Positions 8,136 to 12,920 of a stretch of DNA of 14,945 nt are shown piece after piece; the first letter of the stretch is position 1; each line of letters starts with the position of its first letter. The notes beneath the pieces are model-generated. The model saw only the letters and a program-made list of their open reading frames with translations. It did not search any database and was not told where the DNA came from. The stretch comes from Pontiellaceae bacterium (lineage in GTDB: Bacteria; Verrucomicrobiota; Kiritimatiellia; Kiritimatiellales; Tichowtungiaceae): the NCBI GenBank assembly GCA_029934215.1, contig JAOZMR010000043.1, forward strand, positions 1 to 14,945, written 5' to 3'. The translations under genes were made by a program, and so were the position numbers.

Positions 8136-8318
8136 TTTTTGAGCGGGGATTATTTTTTCGACCACCGCCGAGGCTTTGGCATTGACGGTAAAGTCTGGGG
8201 TGAATTTTACAGGGCGCAATTCGTTCGGTGTCCGTCCATCGTACCGTTTTTCGCTCACGTTAATAAACTCATCAAGGTTGATGCCGTTATCGATTTGGCT
8301 AAAAGGATTCTTTCTCAT
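8136..8318 (-). pseudogene. rph: Truncated 5' end of ribonuclease PH (copy 1)
   Basis: Starting from the ATG at 8318 the frame reads MRKNPFSQIDNGINLDEFIN, then RYDGRTPNELRPVKFTPDFT and AKASAVVE. This matches the conserved RNase PH opening (R-x-D-G-R-x-x-x-E-L-R-P-V-x-F, then FTxxAxGSVLVE). RNase PH trims tRNA 3' ends using phosphate and is normally about 240 residues. Here homology stops after roughly 54 codons, before the catalytic residues, so the fragment cannot be functional. The frame runs on through unrelated sequence to a TGA at 8028-8030 that overlaps the gene B start. The fragment is identical to 12533-12715. Confidence 0.75.
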
Positions 8319-8357
8319 AAGTCCGCCGATTATCTCCACGCTTCCGTTGAATGCAAT

Positions 8358-8521
8358 TTCCAACGTTTGGAAAAGTACCGCAGGCGTCCCGCCTGTCCCG
8401 TTCCAAAGCTTGGAACCGATTCTCCGCAGAGCAGGCTGGAAAGCCTGCTCCACATGTGGGGCAGGTTGAAAACTCACGATCCTTCGGAGCTTTCCAGCCT
8501 GCCCCGTTCCAATGGTTGGAA
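8358..8521. repeat. REP/BIME-like hairpin block downstream of gene C
   Basis: Three TTCCAA-N3-TTGGAA palindromes occur at 8358-8372 (N3 CGT), 8401-8415 (AGC) and 8507-8521 (TGG). Between them are GC-rich stems: CAGGCG-TCC-CGCCTG near 8378, a 9-bp perfect stem GAGCAGGCT-GGAA-AGCCTGCTC (8429-8450), and an 8-bp pair GGGGCAGG (8458-8465) with CCTGCCCC (8498-8505). The block fills the space between the gene C stop and the rph fragment, and is identical to 12755-12918. The structure is typical of RAYT-associated REP clusters. Confidence 0.7.
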
Positions 8522-8523
8522 GC

Positions 8524-11500
8524 CTACTCAAGCTCGACCTTGATTTTGTAGTAGTCGCACGGACTTGGGTTCGGATTGGTGTATGCACCTTGCGGCCAAA
8601 GAAGGTTCGTTTCCAAAGCTTGGAAGTTTTCCAGTAGGTTGGTTGTCCACCAGATGGAATAGACGCGCCCGGAGATTGCGCTCCAGTGCAGAGCATTTCC
8701 TGAAACGGGATTCAAGATCAAGCGACTGGTCGCGTTGGTTGGGTTCAGCCCTGCAATATAGGCCTGCAGCACGGTGTTGATTCCGTTCGAGCAGATCGCG
8801 GATGAATTGGCATTGGTCGAGCCGCCATAGTACAGAGTTTCCCAGTCGTTGGGTATGCCGTCGGCATCCAGGTCGTCCACTGCCGAAGCGAGAACGTTGA
8901 ATGGAGGCGTACTGCCCGTGTGCCCGAGTCCATCGTCTGCGCGTAATACCATGTTGGAAGCGGCCTCAAGCACGGTCACTGTGCCCGACCAGACGCCACT
9001 CACAAAGGCACCGGTATTGGTTGGGGAGATTGGAACTGGCTCACCAGCCAAAAACCCCAAGGTAATATTTGGAATATTATAGCTTGTGTCTGGAGAGGGA
9101 CTCGAAGAACCCGTCCAGTCCAGGGGATCGCCATAGTCGCTATCCGTTTGATAGTACAACGAGCGGGACACTCCTGTGTCGGTCGATTCACAAGAGCCAT
9201 CGCTTGAATAACTCGTATTGTTGAAGCTGAGATCGACCATCAGGTTATTCGTGCCGTTATATTCGAAAGGTGTGTCGAACCCGAACGTCATCCATCCGGT
9301 CGAAGACACGGTAGTCGTGCTTTGATGGACAACGACCCAATCGCTTTCCCACTCTGGAGATCCGGAATAGCTGTCGAGCGCGGTATGCCGCATTCGAATC
9401 GTCCAATCTTCCATCGATTGCCCTGGAGCGGAAATCACATTCAATGCCAACGATGTAATGCTGCCTGAGCCGCCTATCTCGCTATCGAGATAAATCACCT
9501 GAGTTCGGGCATCATGGTAGTAGGTTGCCATTGGGTAGTCCCAGTCCGCCGTACCGTCGCCAAGCTGTATAAGTGCCTCTTGAATTGCTATGCTAACTGA
9601 GCCTTCAAACGACGTCAGCACATTGGTTGCCTGATCCATAGCAGAGAGTTGAGCCTGAAAAGGAACCCCCATATAAACATCATGTAAGACGCCCCATCTG
9701 AAATGGTTTAAAATTGGAGTAAATATAGTTGGATCGGTACTGTTCTGAACTTCCTCAAAGTCAGTTAGGCCATCTCCATCGCTATCTATATTGCGAGGAT
9801 TTGTGCCAATGACCCACTCATTCGTATTCTTCAGCCCATCATTGTCAGCATCATCTGAAAAAACAGCCTCAATGGATTTAGACAGGGAGTCCATTTGTAC
9901 GATCGCGTTTGTTTGATTGTAATCTGTTGTCGCGGCATCTCGCCACCCCATAAACAACCACCCATCAGCGGTAACCTGCTCCACCGAGCAGGTCACCGTC
10001 GACTGCCAGCAATAGGTCTGACTTCCTGCTGGCGGGGTCGGAGAACCATGATCAGCGATTACATTCAGCGTATAATCACGCGTGTCTACGGCATGGGTTC
10101 CGGAAAGCTCCCTGGAATTGACCGCCAGCGTGAAAACAAGTTGTTCAGAAAAGTTTAAGTTCCAATCGGCTCCACAATCCCAAACGATCCCTTTCCCCAC
10201 TCCCCCCAAAACTCCTGACCCGATGTTACCCGTCAAACTACTTGAGCTGAGCACGGTTAAATCATTCTTAATCACGAGAGAAACAGTCACTGCATTCGCG
10301 TCTGAAGTTACAAGCTCATAAGAAATATCAACTAATTTGGAGCCCGGTCGTTGCGTTATCATCATATTCTCCAGCGCAAGCTCTCGCTGAGCAAAGAAAC
10401 ACGTCGCCTCCATAGATCCATCCAGAAAGATAATTTGATTCGTTAACGTATTACTAATATTCCCCTCCCACGTATCGAAATACCGATAATCATCAGCAAT
10501 CGCCTCAATCAAGATTTCCTGACCCTGCGCACCTTGAATGGTGTAAGGAAAAGCCTCCACCAGCTGGCCATCCACGAGAATGTTTCCACCAGCTCCCCCC
10601 GAATGAAGGGTTAAGCTCGGAGGCGGAATGTTGGTTGTAATGATTTGTTGAGTTTCACCAGCCCCTACCTGAGTGATGACACCTGTCTCCAGATCCTCCA
10701 CCTCAACAACCCCGGTGATGACCGAGCAAGTGGTCGCGGCAGTTCCTGCGGCTTCATTATATTCAATATCAAACTCGGTGCCTCGTACGCCCGACCATCC
10801 ATTTCTCGTTCTTATTCTCATTTTAACGCTAGTATCGCCCTCAATTTTTGGGACAGAACCGCGAAACATTCCATACAGCAAATTAACCACCGAAGACTCG
10901 CCTTCTTTAAAGAACTGAAGCTGAACGTTAGACTTTGCGCCAAGCACAACTGAATTGGTATTGATATAGACAATCTTCACGTAACTACTGGCCTCAGTTT
11001 TAATGAAATCCTTCTCAAACAACGGATCGTTAAGCGCCAATGGAACAAATTTTCCATTTCGAAAAGCTCTCACGGTACCGCTAATCTCTTTAACAAACGC
11101 AATCGCACCGCAATTATTACTCCCTGGGTCCGCCTCAATGATCCTAAACCCATCAAACACTTCAGTATAGCCAGAGGAGCCCGGAGGACAGATAACGAAA
11201 CATTCAGCAGGAATGCCGCTAAAAACCGTCGGATCGATTGAAGGTGCCTCATTACCCCAAAACATCATACCCCGAAGAGAGTTGCAGTTGTAAAAAGCAT
11301 ATTCCCCAATATGGGTGACAGTTTCTGGGATTTGGATACACTCAAGGTTATAGCAGAAACCAAATGCCCAGTCATCAATGGAGGTTATTCCATTCATTAA
11401 CACCGCATGTTCAAGCGAGCTGCACCCATAAAACGCGAAGCTTGGAATATTTGTCATACCCAAGCCAAAGTTAACGCTCGTAAGACTGCTGCAAGCATCG

Positions 11501-12477
11501 AAGGCACGATCGCCGAGGGAAGTCACACTATCGGGGATCGTGATGCTCGTAAGACTGCTGCAACTATCGAAGGCATGATCGCCGATGGAAGTCACACTGT
11601 TACCGATCACTACGTTCGTGAGACTGCTGCATTGCCAGAAGGCATGATCGCCGAGGGAAGTCACACTGTCGGGGATCGTGATGCTCGTAAGATTGCTACA
11701 AATATAGAAGGCCGAAAGGCCGATGGAAGTCACACTGTTACCGACCACTACGTTCGTGAGACTGCTGCATTGCAAGAAGGCCGCATCGCCGAGGGAAGTC
11801 ACACTATCGGGGATCACCACGCTCGTAAGATTGCTGCAAATAGAGAAGGCCGAAATGCCGATGGAAGTCACACTGTTACCGACCACTACGTTCGTGAGAC
11901 TGCTGCACCACCCGAACGCAGCGCGTCCAAGAGAAGTCACGCTATCGGGGATCACCACGCTCGTAAGACTGCTGCAACTATCGAAGGCATGATCGCCGAT
12001 GGAAGTCACACTGTTACCGATCACTACGTTCGTGAGACTGCTGCATTGCCAGAAGGCATAATCGCCGATGGAAGTCACACTGTTCCCAATCACCACGCTT
12101 ATCAGGCCGCTGCAACGATAACAAGCTTGATCGCCGAGGGAAGTCACACTGTCGGGGATCGTGATGCTCGTCAGGTCGCTGCAATCTTCGAAGGCCGAAT
12201 CGCCGATGGCAGTCACGCTGTCGGGGATCGTGATGCTCGTAAGACTGCTGCAATTATAGAAGGCCCACTGCCCAATGGAGGTGACAGGTTTTCCGTTGAT
12301 GCTAGACGGAACCCAGACATCTCCGGTGACAGATCCTCCGCTCTCAGAATAAAGACCAGTGATCTCGATGGTGGCACCATGGTCGGTGTAGAACCAGCCC
12401 ACACTCGCCTGTACAGACATGAACCAACCGAGGAGCAGAAGCCAGAGACTGGTGACGAGAGATGCTTTTTTCATCAT
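8524..12477 (-). CDS. Gene C: secreted BspA-type LRR protein with a FecR domain and shared C-terminal module
   Basis: The product has 1317 residues. A signal peptide (MMKKASLVTS, hydrophobic core, cleavage near VQA at 24) precedes about 15 LRR_5 repeats (63-410). A FecR-like domain spans 456-612 (ISGTVRAFRNGK, a D..L...D.I.T pattern, GVRGTEFDI, a VITGVVEVED strand). Two InlB-like segments (about 620-697 and 800-874, the second with DGWLFMGWRD) flank an Ig-like stretch (703-790). A TSP3-like linker (876-915, DADNDGLKNTNEW, DSDGDGLTDFEEV) leads to an Ig-like segment and a beta-sandwich (975-1140, YYHDARTQVIYLDSEIGG). A second TSP3 linker (1201-1235) precedes the terminal module (1240-1317, ending YYKIKVELE). 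AAGGA at 12485-12489, 7 nt upstream, fits the ATG at 12477; the next codon is also ATG. FecR domains are best known in anti-sigma regulators but also occur in secreted proteins; here no transmembrane helix other than the signal is seen, so an extracellular structural role is inferred. The 3' third is duplicated elsewhere in the window. Confidence 0.92.
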   Translation of the reverse strand: MMKKASLVTSLWLLLLGWFMSVQASVGWFYTDHGATIEITGLYSESGGSVTGDVWVPSSINGKPVTSIGQWAFYNCSSLTSITIPDSVTAIGDSAFEDCSDLTSITIPDSVTSLGDQACYRCSGLISVVIGNSVTSIGDYAFWQCSSLTNVVIGNSVTSIGDHAFDSCSSLTSVVIPDSVTSLGRAAFGWCSSLTNVVVGNSVTSIGISAFSICSNLTSVVIPDSVTSLGDAAFLQCSSLTNVVVGNSVTSIGLSAFYICSNLTSITIPDSVTSLGDHAFWQCSSLTNVVIGNSVTSIGDHAFDSCSSLTSITIPDSVTSLGDRAFDACSSLTSVNFGLGMTNIPSFAFYGCSSLEHAVLMNGITSIDDWAFGFCYNLECIQIPETVTHIGEYAFYNCNSLRGMMFWGNEAPSIDPTVFSGIPAECFVICPPGSSGYTEVFDGFRIIEADPGSNNCGAIAFVKEISGTVRAFRNGKFVPLALNDPLFEKDFIKTEASSYVKIVYINTNSVVLGAKSNVQLQFFKEGESSVVNLLYGMFRGSVPKIEGDTSVKMRIRTRNGWSGVRGTEFDIEYNEAAGTAATTCSVITGVVEVEDLETGVITQVGAGETQQIITTNIPPPSLTLHSGGAGGNILVDGQLVEAFPYTIQGAQGQEILIEAIADDYRYFDTWEGNISNTLTNQIIFLDGSMEATCFFAQRELALENMMITQRPGSKLVDISYELVTSDANAVTVSLVIKNDLTVLSSSSLTGNIGSGVLGGVGKGIVWDCGADWNLNFSEQLVFTLAVNSRELSGTHAVDTRDYTLNVIADHGSPTPPAGSQTYCWQSTVTCSVEQVTADGWLFMGWRDAATTDYNQTNAIVQMDSLSKSIEAVFSDDADNDGLKNTNEWVIGTNPRNIDSDGDGLTDFEEVQNSTDPTIFTPILNHFRWGVLHDVYMGVPFQAQLSAMDQATNVLTSFEGSVSIAIQEALIQLGDGTADWDYPMATYYHDARTQVIYLDSEIGGSGSITSLALNVISAPGQSMEDWTIRMRHTALDSYSGSPEWESDWVVVHQSTTTVSSTGWMTFGFDTPFEYNGTNNLMVDLSFNNTSYSSDGSCESTDTGVSRSLYYQTDSDYGDPLDWTGSSSPSPDTSYNIPNITLGFLAGEPVPISPTNTGAFVSGVWSGTVTVLEAASNMVLRADDGLGHTGSTPPFNVLASAVDDLDADGIPNDWETLYYGGSTNANSSAICSNGINTVLQAYIAGLNPTNATSRLILNPVSGNALHWSAISGRVYSIWWTTNLLENFQALETNLLWPQGAYTNPNPSPCDYYKIKVELE
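8717..9623 (-). repeat. 907-bp duplication, copy in gene C
   Basis: Counterpart of 2984-3890. It encodes the end of an Ig-like segment, the beta-sandwich and the TSP3-like linker of gene C. Confidence 0.9.
10642..11112 (-). other. FecR-like domain region of gene C
   Basis: Residues 456-612 show the FecR-family pattern: an opening G-x-V, a GD-like segment with I-x-T, a strand of S-x-V-x-L, the signature GVRGTEF and a closing VxxGE. The domain is embedded between LRRs and InlB-like repeats on the exported side of the protein. Confidence 0.75.
11248..12291 (-). repeat. BspA-type LRR coding repeats of gene C with a 138-bp higher-order unit
   Basis: Units of 69 bp encode 23-residue repeats. In the middle of the array two unit types alternate: 'IPDSVTSLGxxAFxxCSSL' and 'VGNSVTSIGxSAFxxCSNL', giving a 46-residue period repeated several times with near-identical DNA (for example around 11590-12060). 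The outermost units are more degenerate. Confidence 0.85.
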
Positions 12478-12484
12478 AGACTAT

Positions 12485-12489
12485 TCCTT
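12485..12489 (-). promoter_or_regulatory. Ribosome-binding site of gene C
   Basis: AAGGA 7 nt before the ATG at 12477 decides between the two adjacent ATG codons in favour of the first, by spacing. The leader also shares TCGTGAAAA with the leader of gene A. Confidence 0.55.
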
Positions 12490-12532
12490 TTTTCACGATT
12501 CATAAATTTCCACCTTAAAGAAGGCCTGGTTT

Positions 12533-12715
12533 TTTTTGAGCGGGGATTATTTTTTCGACCACCGCCGAGGCTTTGGCATTGACGGTAAAGTCTGGGGTGA
12601 ATTTTACAGGGCGCAATTCGTTCGGTGTCCGTCCATCGTACCGTTTTTCGCTCACGTTAATAAACTCATCAAGGTTGATGCCGTTATCGATTTGGCTAAA
12701 AGGATTCTTTCTCAT
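12533..12715 (-). pseudogene. rph: Truncated 5' end of ribonuclease PH (copy 2)
   Basis: The sequence is identical to 8136-8318: ATG at 12715, then RYDGRTPNELRPVKF and AKASAVVE, with loss of RNase PH similarity after about 54 codons. The frame ends at 12515, only about 37 nt before the gene C start codon. Both copies break at the same base, so truncation preceded duplication. Confidence 0.75.
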
Positions 12716-12754
12716 AAGTCCGCCGATTATCTCCACGCTTCCGTTGAATGCAAT

Positions 12755-12918
12755 TTCCAACGTTTGGAAAAGTACCGCAGGCGTCCCGCCTGTCCCGTTC
12801 CAAAGCTTGGAACCGATTCTCCGCAGAGCAGGCTGGAAAGCCTGCTCCACATGTGGGGCAGGTTGAAAACTCACGATCCTTCGGAGCTTTCCAGCCTGCC
12901 CCGTTCCAATGGTTGGAA
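12755..12918. repeat. REP/BIME-like hairpin block downstream of gene D
   Basis: Copy of 8358-8521, with TTCCAA-N3-TTGGAA palindromes at 12755-12769, 12798-12812 and 12904-12918 and the same GC-rich stems between them. It lies between the gene D stop and the second rph fragment. Confidence 0.7.
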
Positions 12919-12920
12919 GC

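Larger units (their letters stand above)
8136..8583 (-). repeat. 448-bp duplication: gene C 3' end, REP block and rph fragment
   Basis: By eye this is identical to 12533-12980 (offset 4397, no indel). It contains the last 60 bp of coding sequence, the REP block and the truncated rph start. Similarity ends abruptly at a T-run beyond the rph fragment and grades into diverged homology on the gene side. Confidence 0.9.

Noticed and set aside
8130..8543. Plus-strand ORF of 137 codons, with a copy at 12536-12940
   Set aside because: It appears twice only because the underlying cassette is duplicated. It runs antisense to the rph fragment and through REP hairpins, with no protein family recognised.
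8028..8696. A 222-codon minus-strand frame beginning inside gene C and reading into the rph fragment (and a 156-codon equivalent at 12515-12985)
   Set aside because: The upstream part is out of frame with gene C and reads through REP hairpins. Only the part from the ATG at 8318 (or 12715) has family similarity.
11407..12582. Long plus-strand open frame of 391 codons opposite the LRR region of gene C
   Set aside because: It is repetitive with the same 23-codon period as the LRRs and has no signal peptide or domain. Repeat units that are multiples of three keep antisense frames open.
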